In this document: piece by piece, positions 37,145-46,607 of the stretch
How the letters are laid out: the number at the start of each line of letters is the position of its first letter
Position numbering within the stretch: position 1 is the stretch's first letter
Origin: CAWBOV01 sp963790525
GTDB lineage: Bacteria > Actinomycetota > Actinomycetes > Mycobacteriales > Jatrophihabitantaceae
Assembly (NCBI GenBank): GCA_963790525.1
Contig: CAWBOV010000002.1
Span: 992,001-1,056,000 of the forward strand
Reading direction: 5' to 3'
DNA length: 64,000 bases
Position numbers and translations under genes: made by a program
The notes under the pieces: model-generated
Told to the model about the DNA's origin: nothing
The model's database searches: none
Seen by the model: the letters and a program-made list of their open reading frames with translations, nothing else

Positions 37145-38674
37145 CTAGTTGACCTTACGTTCGTGCCCGGCCCAGAACTGCTCGCGCAGCATGAATTTCT
37201 GCAACTTCCCGGTCGCGGTGCGGGGCAGCGAGTCCCGGAACTCGATCCGCTTCGGGCACTTGTAGCCGGCGAGCGAGCCTCGGCAGTGGGCGATCAGGTC
37301 GGCCTCGGTCACCCCGGACCCGTCGGTGACGACCAGCGCCGTGATGAGCTCGCCCCACTTCTCGTCCGGGATCCCGATCACAGCGACCTCGCGCACCGCG
37401 GTGTGGGAGTTCAGGACGTCCTCCACCTCGATCGAGGAGACGTTCTCCCCACCGGTGATGATCACGTCCTTCTTGCGGTCCTCGATCACGAGGTAACCGT
37501 CGGGGTCCAGGTGGCCGCCGTCGCCGGTGTGGAACCAGTTGCCGGCCTGCGCCGCCTCCGTGGCCTCCGGCTGCTCCCAGTAGCCGGCCAGATTGTGGTT
37601 GCTCCGGGTCAGCACCTCGGAGTCGGCGTCGACGGTCACCCGGACCCCGATCGTCGGCGCGCCCGCGCGGCCGAGCAGCCGCGCCTGCTCGTGCGGGTCG
37701 AGGCCGTCCCACTCGCGGCGGTAGCGACTCATCGTGACCAGGGGCGAGGTCTCGGTGAGGCCGTAGATCTGGATGAACTCCCAGCCGAGGTCGGCCCGCA
37801 CACGCTCGATCGTGCGCGTGGGCGGCGGTGCGCCGGCCACGATCACGCGGACCCGGTCGCGCCCCGGGATCGGCCCGTCCCAGGACGAGGCGGCGTCGAG
37901 GACGGCGTTGACCACGGCCGGGGCGGCGCAGAGGAAGGTCACCCCGTGCCGCTCGACCCGGCGCAGGATCTCGGCACCGTCGATCTGGCGGATGACGATG
38001 TGCTCCGCCCCCATCCCGGTCACCCCGTAGGGCATCCCCCAGCCGTTGGCGTGGAACATCGGCAGCGTGTGCAGGTACACGTCGGAGTCGGAGATCCCCG
38101 CGTGCAGCGCGAACGTCACCGCGTTGAGCCACAGGTTGCGGTGCGTCAGCTGGACGCCCTTGGGGCGGGCGGTCGTGCCGGAGGTGTAGTTGATGGTCGC
38201 GGTGGCGTTCTCGTCCCCGGCCCACGCCACCGGTTCTCCGTCGCCGCCGAACAGCTCCGCGTCGCTCTCGCCGAGGACGAAGGTGTGCCGGGCGCTGACC
38301 TTGTCGAGCAGGCCGGCCAGGTCGGGGTCCACGGCCAGCACGTCGGCTCCGGAGTGGCCGACGATGTAGTCGATCTCGGCGGCGGCGAGGCGGAAGTTGA
38401 CCGGCACCAGGACGCGGCCCCACCCGGAGACGCCGAAGAAGGCGGTCAGCAGCCGGGCCGAGTTGTGCGAGACGATCGCGACGCGACCGCCGACGGGGAC
38501 GCCGAGCCGGTCGAGGTTCGCCGCCAGTGCCCTGGCCCGGCGCGCCAACTCGGCGTAGGTGACCTCGCCCCAGGACTCCGCCGGCTGGACGGGCTCGTCG
38601 ACCACGGCGATCCGCTCCGGGTACACCCCTTCGGCGCGGTCGAGGAAATCACGCACGGTCAGCGGAAAGATCAT
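37145..38674 (-). CDS. AMP-dependent acyl-CoA synthetase
   Basis: The 509-residue ANL-superfamily ligase has the P-loop INYTSGTTARPKGVQLTHRN (about 160-180), the hinge motif GYLVIEDRKKDVIITGGENVSS and the catalytic lysine motif RTATGKLQKFMLR near the C-terminus. It activates a carboxylic acid to its acyl-CoA via acyl-AMP. Similarity in length and motifs is to medium/long-chain acyl-CoA synthetases. The substrate is undetermined. Confidence 0.9.
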   Translation of the reverse strand: MIFPLTVRDFLDRAEGVYPERIAVVDEPVQPAESWGEVTYAELARRARALAANLDRLGVPVGGRVAIVSHNSARLLTAFFGVSGWGRVLVPVNFRLAAAEIDYIVGHSGADVLAVDPDLAGLLDKVSARHTFVLGESDAELFGGDGEPVAWAGDENATATINYTSGTTARPKGVQLTHRNLWLNAVTFALHAGISDSDVYLHTLPMFHANGWGMPYGVTGMGAEHIVIRQIDGAEILRRVERHGVTFLCAAPAVVNAVLDAASSWDGPIPGRDRVRVIVAGAPPPTRTIERVRADLGWEFIQIYGLTETSPLVTMSRYRREWDGLDPHEQARLLGRAGAPTIGVRVTVDADSEVLTRSNHNLAGYWEQPEATEAAQAGNWFHTGDGGHLDPDGYLVIEDRKKDVIITGGENVSSIEVEDVLNSHTAVREVAVIGIPDEKWGELITALVVTDGSGVTEADLIAHCRGSLAGYKCPKRIEFRDSLPRTATGKLQKFMLREQFWAGHERKVN

Positions 38675-38710
38675 CGGATCGCCCTCTCGTCGTCGAGTGG
38701 CTACATCAGA

Positions 38711-40297
38711 TCAGATCCAGCTGGGGAACCACATCCGTGCCTGCCAGCCGCTGTAGGGCAGCATCACGTTGGTCAGGATGGGCCACATCCAGATGAAGTC
38801 GGCGACCACCACGCCCAGGTAGGCCGAGACCACGAGCACGCCCCAGTTCGGGCGGTAGAGCAGCATGCGGATGGACGGCACCCGTGGGCGCCCGATCAGA
38901 GTGCCCAGCGCCAGCGTCAGCCCGAGGATCAGGAACGGCACGAGGGGCGCCGTGTAGAAGAGGAACATCGTGCGGCGCGCGTCCTTGAGCCAGACGGCCC
39001 ACCCCGCCAGGAACGCCACCCACACCGCGGCCGCGCGCCAGTCCCGTGTCGTCGCGTAGTGCCACAGCAGCCACAGCAGCATGGGGGCGAAGGCCCACCA
39101 CATCAGCGGCGTCCCGATCAGGAGGATCTCGCTGGCGCAGCGCGCGGCTCCGCAGGTGGATTGGCCGCTCTCGCCCGCGGGCGTCGAGTAGAAGGAGAAC
39201 GCGATGGGGCGGCCGAGGATCAGCCAGCTCCACGGCGTCGACCGGTAGGGGTGGGTCTCGGTCAGGCTGACGTGGAAGTCGTAGGCGATGTGATGGTAGT
39301 TGGCCAGCGACTGCAGCCACGCCGGGAGCAGCGCGTCGAGCCCGGTCGCCTTGTGCGCGTTGGCGAAGTGCCGGTCCCACGAGTTCTCCCCGGCCCACCA
39401 GCCGAGCCAGGTCGCGAGATAGGTGACGATCGGCGCGAGGAGGAGCGAGCCGCTCGCCCCGAGCCAGGAGGCGCGGACACACCCGGTCCAGGAGTTGCGG
39501 ACCCCGGCGCTCTTGAGCGCGCTGTGGTCCCACACCAGTGACAGGAGCACGAACAGCACCAGGAACGACAGCCCGCTCCACTTGACCCCGCAGGCCAGCC
39601 CGAGCATGACCCCGCCCACGAGGCGCCAGGGCCGCGGCCCCATCGCGGGCAGCCCGTCGCGCACGTCGGCGCCGTCGGCGAGCAGCGTGCCCAGCCGCTC
39701 GCGGAAGGAATCCCGGTCGACCACCAACGCCGCGAAACCGGCCAGCACGAAGACCTGCAGGAAGATGTCGAGCAGCGCCATCCGGGACAGGACGAGCGAG
39801 ACCCCGTCCATGGTCAGCAGCAGCCCGGCGATGCCGCCGAGCAGGTTGGAGCGGAACATCCGCCGTGCCAGGCGCACCATGATGAAGACCGACACGGTGC
39901 CGGCGATCGCCGGCGCGACCCGCCACCCGGTCGTGTTGTCCCCGAAGATCAGCGACGTGAGGGCGATGCACCACTTGCCGACGCTCGGATGCACGATGAA
40001 GGTGAAGCCCGGGTTGTTCTCGTAGCCGTAGCGCAGCAGCTCCTGCGCCTCGGTCGCGTAGTAGATCTCGTCGAACTGCTTGCCCTGCGGCTCGGCGACC
40101 GTCCAGAAGCGGGTCGCGGCGGCGATGGCGGTGACGAGGACGGTGACGAACCAGCCGATCGCGGGATCCGTCCGCCGCCAGGGACGCAGCGCCGGCGGGA
40201 CGATCGACTGCTCGCCGTCGAGGGGTGGCGCGCCCTCGGTGTCGAGGGGTGACAGGTCCGCGACCGCGGGAGGCGGAGCATCCGCGGTGACCGTCAC
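38711..40297 (-). CDS. pmt: Polyprenyl-phosphate-mannose protein mannosyltransferase
   Basis: The 528-residue PMT-family glycosyltransferase has the catalytic first-loop acidic pair in KQFDEIYYATEAQELLRYGYE, about nine or ten TM segments and a Pro/Ala-rich cytosolic N-terminus. Actinobacterial Pmt O-mannosylates secreted proteins coupled to Sec export, using polyprenyl-phosphomannose. Secreted proteins with Ser/Thr-rich tracts are encoded in this window. The divergent pmt/rsmI arrangement is conserved in actinobacteria. Confidence 0.9.
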   Translation of the reverse strand: MTVTADAPPPAVADLSPLDTEGAPPLDGEQSIVPPALRPWRRTDPAIGWFVTVLVTAIAAATRFWTVAEPQGKQFDEIYYATEAQELLRYGYENNPGFTFIVHPSVGKWCIALTSLIFGDNTTGWRVAPAIAGTVSVFIMVRLARRMFRSNLLGGIAGLLLTMDGVSLVLSRMALLDIFLQVFVLAGFAALVVDRDSFRERLGTLLADGADVRDGLPAMGPRPWRLVGGVMLGLACGVKWSGLSFLVLFVLLSLVWDHSALKSAGVRNSWTGCVRASWLGASGSLLLAPIVTYLATWLGWWAGENSWDRHFANAHKATGLDALLPAWLQSLANYHHIAYDFHVSLTETHPYRSTPWSWLILGRPIAFSFYSTPAGESGQSTCGAARCASEILLIGTPLMWWAFAPMLLWLLWHYATTRDWRAAAVWVAFLAGWAVWLKDARRTMFLFYTAPLVPFLILGLTLALGTLIGRPRVPSIRMLLYRPNWGVLVVSAYLGVVVADFIWMWPILTNVMLPYSGWQARMWFPSWI

Positions 40298-40345
40298 GCC
40301 CCGATGGTAGGGGACCGCGCTGAGCCGGCCCGTAGGGTCGGGTCC

Positions 40346-41215
40346 GTGAGCGACTCGTCAGGCGGTGCCGGTCCGGCCGGGCGCGTGGTCCTCGCGGGCG
40401 CGCCCCTGGGCAATCCGGGCGACGCCGGGGCGCGATTGGCGGCGGCGCTCGGCACCGCACCGGTCATCGCCGCCGAGGACACCCGCCGGCTGCGGCGCCT
40501 CTGCTCCGACCTCGGCGTGCAGACGACCGGCCGGATCGTGTCCTTCTTCGAGGGCAACGAGGCCGAGCGCCTGCCGCAGTTGCTGGAGGCTCTCGCTGCC
40601 GGACAGGACGTGCTGGTCGTGACGGATGCGGGCATGCCGTCGGTCTCGGACCCCGGCTACCGGCTGGTGGTCGCCGCCGTCGGGGCCGGGTACGAGGTGA
40701 CGTCGCTGCCGGGGCCCTCTGCGGTGACCACGGCGCTCGCCGTCTCGGGCCTGCCGGTCGACCGGTTCTGCTTCGAAGGTTTCCTGCCCCGGAAGGCGGG
40801 TGAACGCGTCCGCGCGCTGACCGCTCTCGCCGCCGAGCCACGGACGCTGGTCTTCTTCGAGGCGCCGCACCGGCTCGCCGCGATGCTCGGCGATGCCGCG
40901 ACTGTGCTCGGCGCCGATCGCCGTGCCGCGGTCTGCCGCGAGCTGACCAAGACCTACGAGCAGGTGCTGCGCGGGGGCCTGGCCGAGCTCGCCGCGTGGG
41001 CCGCCGGCGACGTGCGCGGTGAGATCACGGTCGTCGTGGCGGGCGCACCCCCCGCGGAAGCGTCCGCGGCCACGCCCGCCGAGCTGGCCGCGGCGGTCCG
41101 GCTGCGCGAGGCGGCAGGGGAGTCTCGCAAGGAGGCGATGGCGGCAGTCGCGGCCGACACCGGCGTGCCCAGACGCACCGTCTTCGACGCCGTCGTCGCC
41201 GCCAAGAACTCCTGA
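40346..41215 (+). CDS. rsmI: 16S rRNA (cytidine1402-2'-O)-methyltransferase
   Basis: The 289-residue SAM-dependent enzyme has VVLAGAPLGNPGDAGARL at the N-terminus, IAAEDTRRLRRL, VTDAGMPSVSDPGYRLV and SLPGPSAVTTALAVSGLP, all RsmI signatures of the tetrapyrrole-methylase-like fold. It modifies C1402 of 16S rRNA with RsmH. The start is GTG 40346; an in-frame upstream ATG adds a low-similarity tail over the divergent promoter. It leads into metG. Confidence 0.93.
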   Translation: MSDSSGGAGPAGRVVLAGAPLGNPGDAGARLAAALGTAPVIAAEDTRRLRRLCSDLGVQTTGRIVSFFEGNEAERLPQLLEALAAGQDVLVVTDAGMPSVSDPGYRLVVAAVGAGYEVTSLPGPSAVTTALAVSGLPVDRFCFEGFLPRKAGERVRALTALAAEPRTLVFFEAPHRLAAMLGDAATVLGADRRAAVCRELTKTYEQVLRGGLAELAAWAAGDVRGEITVVVAGAPPAEASAATPAELAAAVRLREAAGESRKEAMAAVAADTGVPRRTVFDAVVAAKNS

Positions 41216-41254
41216 GGCAATTCGCCCCGGTGCGCGAACACTAGGGTTGTCCCC

Positions 41255-43078
41255 GTGAACGACCACATCTTGACCGCCGTCGCCTGGCCCTACGCCAACG
41301 GCCCCCGCCACATCGGGCACGTAGCCGGTTTCGGCGTCCCGTCCGACATCTTCAGCAGGTACCAGCGGATGGCAGGCAACCACGTCCTGATGGTGTCGGG
41401 CACCGACGAGCACGGCACGCCGATCCAGGTGCAGGCCGACAAGGAGGGCGTGAGCCCGCGCGAACTCGTCGACCGCAACAGCCTGATCATCGCCAAGGAT
41501 CTCCAGCAGCTGGGCCTGTCCTACGACCTCTTCACCCGTACCACGACCCGCAACCACTACGCCGTGGCACAGGAGATCTTCCTGGGGCTGCTGAAGAACG
41601 GGTACGTCTTCGCCCAGACGCAGCTCGGGGCGATGAGCCCGTCGACCGGCCGCACCCTTCCCGACCGCTACATCGAGGGCACCTGCCCCATCTGCGGCTA
41701 CCCGGACGCGCGCGGTGACCAGTGCGACAACTGCGGCAACCAGCTGGACCCGATCGACCTCATCAACCCGCGGTCCAAGATCAACGGCGAGACCCCGCAG
41801 TTCGTCGAGACCGAGCAGATGATGCTCGACCTGCCGGCCTTCGCCGAGGTGCTCGCCGACTGGCTCAAGCGCCAGGGGCACTGGCGCCCCAACGTGCAGC
41901 GCTTCAGCCTCAACCTGCTCGACGATCTGAAGCCGCGGTCCTACACGCGCGATCTCGAGTGGGGCATCCCCGTTCCGCTGGACGGCTGGCGGGATCGTCC
42001 CGACAAGAGCATCTACGTCTGGTTCGACGCCGTGGTGGGGTACCTGTCGGCATCCATCGAGTGGGCGCAGCGCAGCGGCGATCCGGAGGCGTGGCGCGCG
42101 TGGTGGCAGAACCCGGACGCGCGCGCCTACTACTTCATGGGCAAGGACAACATCGTCTTCCACGCCGAGATCTGGCCGGCGATGCTGCTGGGCTACTCGG
42201 GCCAGGGCGGCAAGGGCGGCGAGCCGGGGTCACTCGGCGCGCTCAACCTGCCTCACGAGGTCGTGTCGAGTGAGTTCCTGCAGATGGAGGGCAAGAAGTT
42301 CAGCTCGTCGCGCGGAGTCGTCATCTACGTGCGCGACTTCCTCGCCCGCTACGACGCCGATGCGCTGCGGTTCTACCTGACCGCCGCGGGGCCGGAGAAC
42401 CAGGACACGGACTTCACCTGGTCGGAGTTCGTGCGGCGGAACAACGACGAGCTCGTCGCCGGCTGGGGAAACCTGGTCAACCGGACGGTCTCGATGGCGG
42501 CCAAGAACGTCGGCTCGATCCCGGCGCCCGGCGAGCTGACCGAGGTCGATCGCACGCTGCTGGCCACGTCGGCGGCCGCCTTCTCCGGCGTCGGCGAGCT
42601 ACTCGACCAGTCCCGCTTCAAGGCCGGACTCGCCGAGGTGATGCGCGTCGTGGGCGAGGCGAACAAGTACCTCTCCGACTCCGCACCGTGGACGCTCAAG
42701 AACACCGACCCCGAGCGCATGGGCACGGTCCTGCACACGGCGTTGCAGGTCATCGACGACTGCAAGACGCTGCTCACACCGTTCCTGCCGTCCTCGTCGT
42801 CGCGGGCGTACGCCGCGCTGGGCGGGGAGGGCGAATGGGCACCGATGCCCGAGCTCGTCGAGGTCGACGAGCCCACCGCACCCGGGTCGCCCTCCTACTC
42901 GGTCCTCACCGGCGACTACGCCGGCGGCCCGGTGTGGGAGTCCACCCCGCTGCCCGTGGGGCGTCCGCTGGTCCCTCCGACCCCGGTCTTCACCAAGCTC
43001 GACCCGAGCGTGGTGGACGAGGAGCTGGCCCGCCTGGAAGCCGAAGCCGAAGCGGCCGCCGCCGCAGCCTCGGAGTGA
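41255..43078 (+). CDS. metG: Methionyl-tRNA synthetase
   Basis: The 607-residue class I synthetase starts at GTG 41255. It has the HIGH-like motif ANGPRHIGH (residues 14-22), a zinc knuckle region (CPICGYPDARGDQCDNC), the KMSKS-equivalent KKFSSSRG (about 347-354) and an anticodon-binding helix bundle. No C-terminal EMAP-like tRNA-binding domain is present. It overlaps tatD in GTGA. It charges tRNA-Met for translation. Confidence 0.96.
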   Translation: MNDHILTAVAWPYANGPRHIGHVAGFGVPSDIFSRYQRMAGNHVLMVSGTDEHGTPIQVQADKEGVSPRELVDRNSLIIAKDLQQLGLSYDLFTRTTTRNHYAVAQEIFLGLLKNGYVFAQTQLGAMSPSTGRTLPDRYIEGTCPICGYPDARGDQCDNCGNQLDPIDLINPRSKINGETPQFVETEQMMLDLPAFAEVLADWLKRQGHWRPNVQRFSLNLLDDLKPRSYTRDLEWGIPVPLDGWRDRPDKSIYVWFDAVVGYLSASIEWAQRSGDPEAWRAWWQNPDARAYYFMGKDNIVFHAEIWPAMLLGYSGQGGKGGEPGSLGALNLPHEVVSSEFLQMEGKKFSSSRGVVIYVRDFLARYDADALRFYLTAAGPENQDTDFTWSEFVRRNNDELVAGWGNLVNRTVSMAAKNVGSIPAPGELTEVDRTLLATSAAAFSGVGELLDQSRFKAGLAEVMRVVGEANKYLSDSAPWTLKNTDPERMGTVLHTALQVIDDCKTLLTPFLPSSSSRAYAALGGEGEWAPMPELVEVDEPTAPGSPSYSVLTGDYAGGPVWESTPLPVGRPLVPPTPVFTKLDPSVVDEELARLEAEAEAAAAAASE

Positions 43079-43917
43079 GCTCCCGGCGCGATCCCGGCCC
43101 GCCGCCGGCACCCGAGGCGCTCGCGGTCGAGGTCTTCGACGCGCATTGCCATCTCGACGCCATGGCGCAGCGCAGCGGTCGCGTGCCGGATGCGGCGTTC
43201 GTGGCCGAGTCGATGGCAGCGGCGCGCGCCGTCGGGGTGACGCGCGTGGTGACCGTGGGCGACACCGTGGCTGCGTCCCGGTGGTGCGTCCAGGCAGCGG
43301 CAGAGCACCCGGACGTCTACGCCGCCGTGGCCGTCCATCCGACCGAGGTCGACGGGTTGAGCGAGGCCGATTACGACGAACTCGCCGCACTCGCAAGCGA
43401 TTCCCGGGTCGTGGCGGTGGGGGAGACGGGGCTGGACTACTACTGGGACCGCACGCCACCGGCCCTGCAGCAGGAGCACTTCCGCCGCCACATCGCGCTG
43501 GCCAAGCAGGTCGGCAAGCCCGTGATGATCCACGATCGGGAGGCCCACGCCGACGTCCTGCGCATCCTCGCCGAGGAGGGGGCACCGTCCGCCGGTGTGA
43601 TCTTCCACGCGTTCTCCGGTGACGCCGCCATGGCCGCGTTCTGCGTCGCGGCGGGCTACGTCCTCTCCTTCCCGGGTGTGGTGACCTTCGCCAACGCGCC
43701 CGGGCTGCGGGAGGCGGCCGCCGTGACACCCCTGGACCAGCTGCTGGTCGAGACGGACGCGCCGTTCCTGACCCCGCACCCGTACCGGGGACGCCCCAAT
43801 TCGCCCTATCTGATCCCCCTCACGCTGCGCACCGTGGCACAGGTCACGCACAGCGACGAAGGTGCCGTCGCACGGGCGATCCAGGGCACCGGCCGGCGCC
43901 TGTTCGGGTGGTCCTGA
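43075..43917 (+). CDS. tatD: TatD-family metal-dependent deoxyribonuclease
   Basis: The 280-residue protein starts at GTG 43075 inside the metG stop (GTGA). TIM-barrel metal motifs are visible: FDAHCHLD (HxH), VGETGLDYYWD, MIHDREAH, IFHAFSGD and LVETDAPFLTP. Members are 3'-5' DNases/RNases. metG-tatD-rpf is a conserved actinobacterial gene order. Confidence 0.95.
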   Translation: MSSRRDPGPPPAPEALAVEVFDAHCHLDAMAQRSGRVPDAAFVAESMAAARAVGVTRVVTVGDTVAASRWCVQAAAEHPDVYAAVAVHPTEVDGLSEADYDELAALASDSRVVAVGETGLDYYWDRTPPALQQEHFRRHIALAKQVGKPVMIHDREAHADVLRILAEEGAPSAGVIFHAFSGDAAMAAFCVAAGYVLSFPGVVTFANAPGLREAAAVTPLDQLLVETDAPFLTPHPYRGRPNSPYLIPLTLRTVAQVTHSDEGAVARAIQGTGRRLFGWS

Positions 43918-43958
43918 CGGAATCTCCCGCCGTCAGGACTTGGTTAACTCGTCAACCA

Positions 43959-43984
43959 CTTGTTACCTTGTCGTGACCTTCCGC
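43959..43984 (+). promoter_or_regulatory. Conserved leader element, copy 1 (possible MtrA site)
   Basis: A 26-base block before the first rpf-like gene is repeated at 45228-45253 with 24 identities. It includes GTTACC-N5-GTGACC (43962-43978), a direct repeat with 11-bp spacing of the kind bound by the actinobacterial response regulator MtrA, which is known to act on rpf genes. Upstream GGTTAACTCGTCAACC (43942-43957) is an inverted repeat. Confidence 0.4.
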
Positions 43985-44073
43985 AACGTCGCGGAGATCC
44001 TCCCCCGCCTGTCGCGGGGCTGCCACTGGCGCCGAACCGGCTCCACGGCAGCGATACGACCAAGGGAGAACGA

Positions 44074-45162
44074 GTGCGCACCAGCGCGAAGCTGTGCCTG
44101 TACGGGGTGGTCCTGGCCGGAGTCGTCGGCGGGACCGCTGCCTGGGCGACCACGGACAAGGCTGTCGCCGTCACGATCGACGGACAGGCCCGCACCATCC
44201 ACACCCGCGCCGGAACCGTCGGCGGGGCGTTGCACGACGCGAAGATCGCGATCGACGGCCATGACGCCGTCGCGCCCGCGCCGTCGACCGCCATCCACGA
44301 CGGCAGCACCATCGTCGTGCGCAAGGGCCGGCTGCTGAACCTGAACATCGACGGGCACGCCGTCAGCGTCTGGACCACCGCCACCACGGTGGACGAGGCC
44401 CTCGGGCAACTGGGGTACGGCTCGGACAAGACACTCACGGTGTCCCGGTCCACGCGCCTGCCGCTCACGCCGACGCAGATCGCCCTCGTCACCCCGAAAC
44501 GGGTCACCATCGTCGCCGACGGCCGCACGCTCACCGTCGTGACCACCGACCTCACCGTTGCCGACCTCTTGCGGGCGGAGAAGATCAAGCTCCGGAGCAC
44601 CGACAAGGTCTCGGTCGCGCCGTCGGCCTTCCTCGCGGCCGGCCAGCGCATCGTGGTGCACCGGGTGACGCTCCTGTCGAAGTCCTTCACGGTGACCGTG
44701 CCGTACGCCACGACGTCCACGAAGGACTCCTCGGCCTACACCGGCACGACGCAGGTCGTGACGAGCGGCCGCGACGGCGCCACCAGGGTGACCTACCAGT
44801 TCGTGTACGTGGACGGGAAACTGTCCGGCCGCCGGACCGTGTCCACCGTGGTCGTGCGCGCACCCGTGACCCAGGTCCAGAAGGTCGGGACGAAGAAGGC
44901 GACCGTGACGGTCACCAGCGGCGGCGGCCTGAACTGGGATGCCGTGGCTCAGTGCGAGTCCGGTGGCAACTGGTCGATCAACACCGGCAACGGCTACTAC
45001 GGCGGTCTCCAGTTCGACTCCAGCACGTGGCTGAACAACGGCGGCGGCGCCTACGCCCCGCGCGCCGACCTGGCCTCGCGCAGCGAGCAGATCTCGATCG
45101 CGATGAAGCTCTACGACCGCAGTGGATCCAGCCCGTGGCCCGTCTGCGGAGCCAATCTGTGA
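44074..45162 (+). CDS. Resuscitation-promoting factor (RpfB-type)
   Basis: The 362-residue secreted protein starts at GTG 44074 after GGGAGAA. An N-terminal membrane anchor/signal (LYGVVLAGVVGGTAAWA) is followed by three DUF348 repeats (AVTIDGQARTIHTRAGTVGGAL; NLNIDGHAVSVWTTATTVDEAL; VTIVADGRTLTVVTTDLTVADLL), a G5 domain (about 205-280) and a C-terminal Rpf lysozyme-like domain (about 287-362) with the catalytic Glu in AQCESGGNW. Rpf cleaves peptidoglycan and promotes exit from dormancy. It sits directly downstream of tatD, as in other actinobacteria, and has a paralogue next to it. Confidence 0.94.
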   Translation: MRTSAKLCLYGVVLAGVVGGTAAWATTDKAVAVTIDGQARTIHTRAGTVGGALHDAKIAIDGHDAVAPAPSTAIHDGSTIVVRKGRLLNLNIDGHAVSVWTTATTVDEALGQLGYGSDKTLTVSRSTRLPLTPTQIALVTPKRVTIVADGRTLTVVTTDLTVADLLRAEKIKLRSTDKVSVAPSAFLAAGQRIVVHRVTLLSKSFTVTVPYATTSTKDSSAYTGTTQVVTSGRDGATRVTYQFVYVDGKLSGRRTVSTVVVRAPVTQVQKVGTKKATVTVTSGGGLNWDAVAQCESGGNWSINTGNGYYGGLQFDSSTWLNNGGGAYAPRADLASRSEQISIAMKLYDRSGSSPWPVCGANL

Positions 45163-45227
45163 GCACTCCGAAAGGCCCGCGCACAAGACCTTAAGCGTGG
45201 GTTGAGGGTTGGCTGAGCGCTCACCCT

Positions 45228-45253
45228 CTTGTTATGTTGTCGTGACCTTCCGC
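45228..45253 (+). promoter_or_regulatory. Conserved leader element, copy 2
   Basis: Same 26-base block as at 43959-43984; here GTTATG-N5-GTGACC (45231-45247). Its retention before both paralogues implies that promoter and gene were duplicated together and remain co-regulated. Confidence 0.4.
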
Positions 45254-45340
45254 AGAGCCGCGGACGACCGCCCGCATTCCCGCGGGACCTGTGACCGGCG
45301 TACGAGACGTCGACAGCAGTGGTGCGATCAAGGAGCGTGT

Positions 45341-46522
45341 GTGCGTAAGAGCGCGAAGTTCTGCCTGTACGGAGTGGTTCTGGCCGGAGTCGTCGGCGGA
45401 ACCGCTGCCTGGGCAACCACCGACAAGACCGTCTCCGTCTCGATCGACGGACAGGTCCGCACGATCCACACGCGGGCGGGCACGGTTGGTGGCGCGCTGC
45501 ACGACGCCGACATCTCCATCGACGCCCACGATGCGCTGGCCCCGGGGGTCGACGCGTCGATCCACGGCGGCAGCACGATCGTCCTGCGCCGCGGGCGCCT
45601 GCTCCACCTCACCGTGGACGGCCACGCGGTCAACGTCTGGACGACGGCCACGACCGTCGACGAAGCCCTCGCGGCGCTGGGCTACGGCTCGGACAAGACG
45701 GTCACCGTGTCGCGCTCGGCCCGGCTGCCCCTCACCCCGACCGAGATCGCCCTGGTCACGCCCAAGCAGGTCACCATCGACGCCGACGGGAAGTCCCGCA
45801 CGGTGGTCACCACCGAGCAGACCGTCGCCGAGGTCCTGCAGGCGGTGAAGATCAAGCTCACCAAGTCGGACAAGCTGTCCGTCGCGCCGACGGCGGAGGT
45901 CACGAACGGGCAGCTGATCACGGTTCAGCGGGTCGTCTACAAGTCCGCGTCGAAGACCGTGAGGATCCCGTTCACCACCGAGTCCACGAAGGACTCCACG
46001 CAGCTCACCGGAACCACCGAGGTCGTCCAGGCCGGCAAGCCGGGCACCAAGCGCGTCATCTACCAACTCGTCTACATCGACGGCAAGCTCGCCGGCCGGC
46101 GCATCCTCAAGACGATCGTCGTGGCCGCGCCGGTCCAGCAGGTGCAGAAGGTCGGCAGCAAGAAGGCTCCCGTCGTCAAGAGCTCGACCGGCGGTGGCGG
46201 TGGCGGGTCCGGACCGGTGCCTCGCGGCGACGCGCAGGCCATCGCCAAGCAGCTGGTGACCGCGCGCGGCTGGGGCGGCGACCAGTTCCAGTGCCTGGTG
46301 GACCTGTGGAACCGCGAGAGCGGATGGCGCACCAACGCCTCGAACCCGAGCGGCGCGTACGGCATCCCGCAGGCGCTGCCCGGCTCGAAGATGGCCTCGG
46401 CCGGCCCGAACTGGCAGTCGAACGCCACCACGCAGATCACGTGGGGCCTCGGCTACATCTCCGCGCGGTACGGCACGCCGTGCGGCGCCTGGGGACACTC
46501 GCAGGACACCGGCTGGTACTGA
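45341..46522 (+). CDS. Rpf paralogue with DUF348/G5 domains and alternative lytic transglycosylase domain
   Basis: The 393-residue protein starts at GTG 45341 after AGGAG. Its first 270 residues align almost throughout with the preceding gene: same anchor, three DUF348 repeats and a G5 domain. A Gly-rich hinge (STGGGGGGSG) then leads to a different catalytic module (WGGDQFQCLVDLWNRESGWRTNASNPSGAYGIPQALPGSKM, with Glu in NRESGW), the SLT-like 'aggregation-promoting factor' type. So the sensory/stem part was kept and the enzyme swapped. Probable function: muralytic activity at septa or during outgrowth. Confidence 0.9.
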   Translation: MRKSAKFCLYGVVLAGVVGGTAAWATTDKTVSVSIDGQVRTIHTRAGTVGGALHDADISIDAHDALAPGVDASIHGGSTIVLRRGRLLHLTVDGHAVNVWTTATTVDEALAALGYGSDKTVTVSRSARLPLTPTEIALVTPKQVTIDADGKSRTVVTTEQTVAEVLQAVKIKLTKSDKLSVAPTAEVTNGQLITVQRVVYKSASKTVRIPFTTESTKDSTQLTGTTEVVQAGKPGTKRVIYQLVYIDGKLAGRRILKTIVVAAPVQQVQKVGSKKAPVVKSSTGGGGGGSGPVPRGDAQAIAKQLVTARGWGGDQFQCLVDLWNRESGWRTNASNPSGAYGIPQALPGSKMASAGPNWQSNATTQITWGLGYISARYGTPCGAWGHSQDTGWY

Positions 46523-46607
46523 TCCGGGCAAGGGCTGGCGCGCCGGCGTGAGAGCAGCTGACATAGTCGCCCTCAACAGCCACCACTGAACCGGACGGTC
46601 GCGACAG

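Noticed and set aside
43918..44073. Possible c-di-AMP (ydaO-type) riboswitch before the rpf gene
   Set aside because: Such riboswitches occur upstream of actinobacterial rpf genes, but the 156-bp leader lacks their conserved cores and is short.
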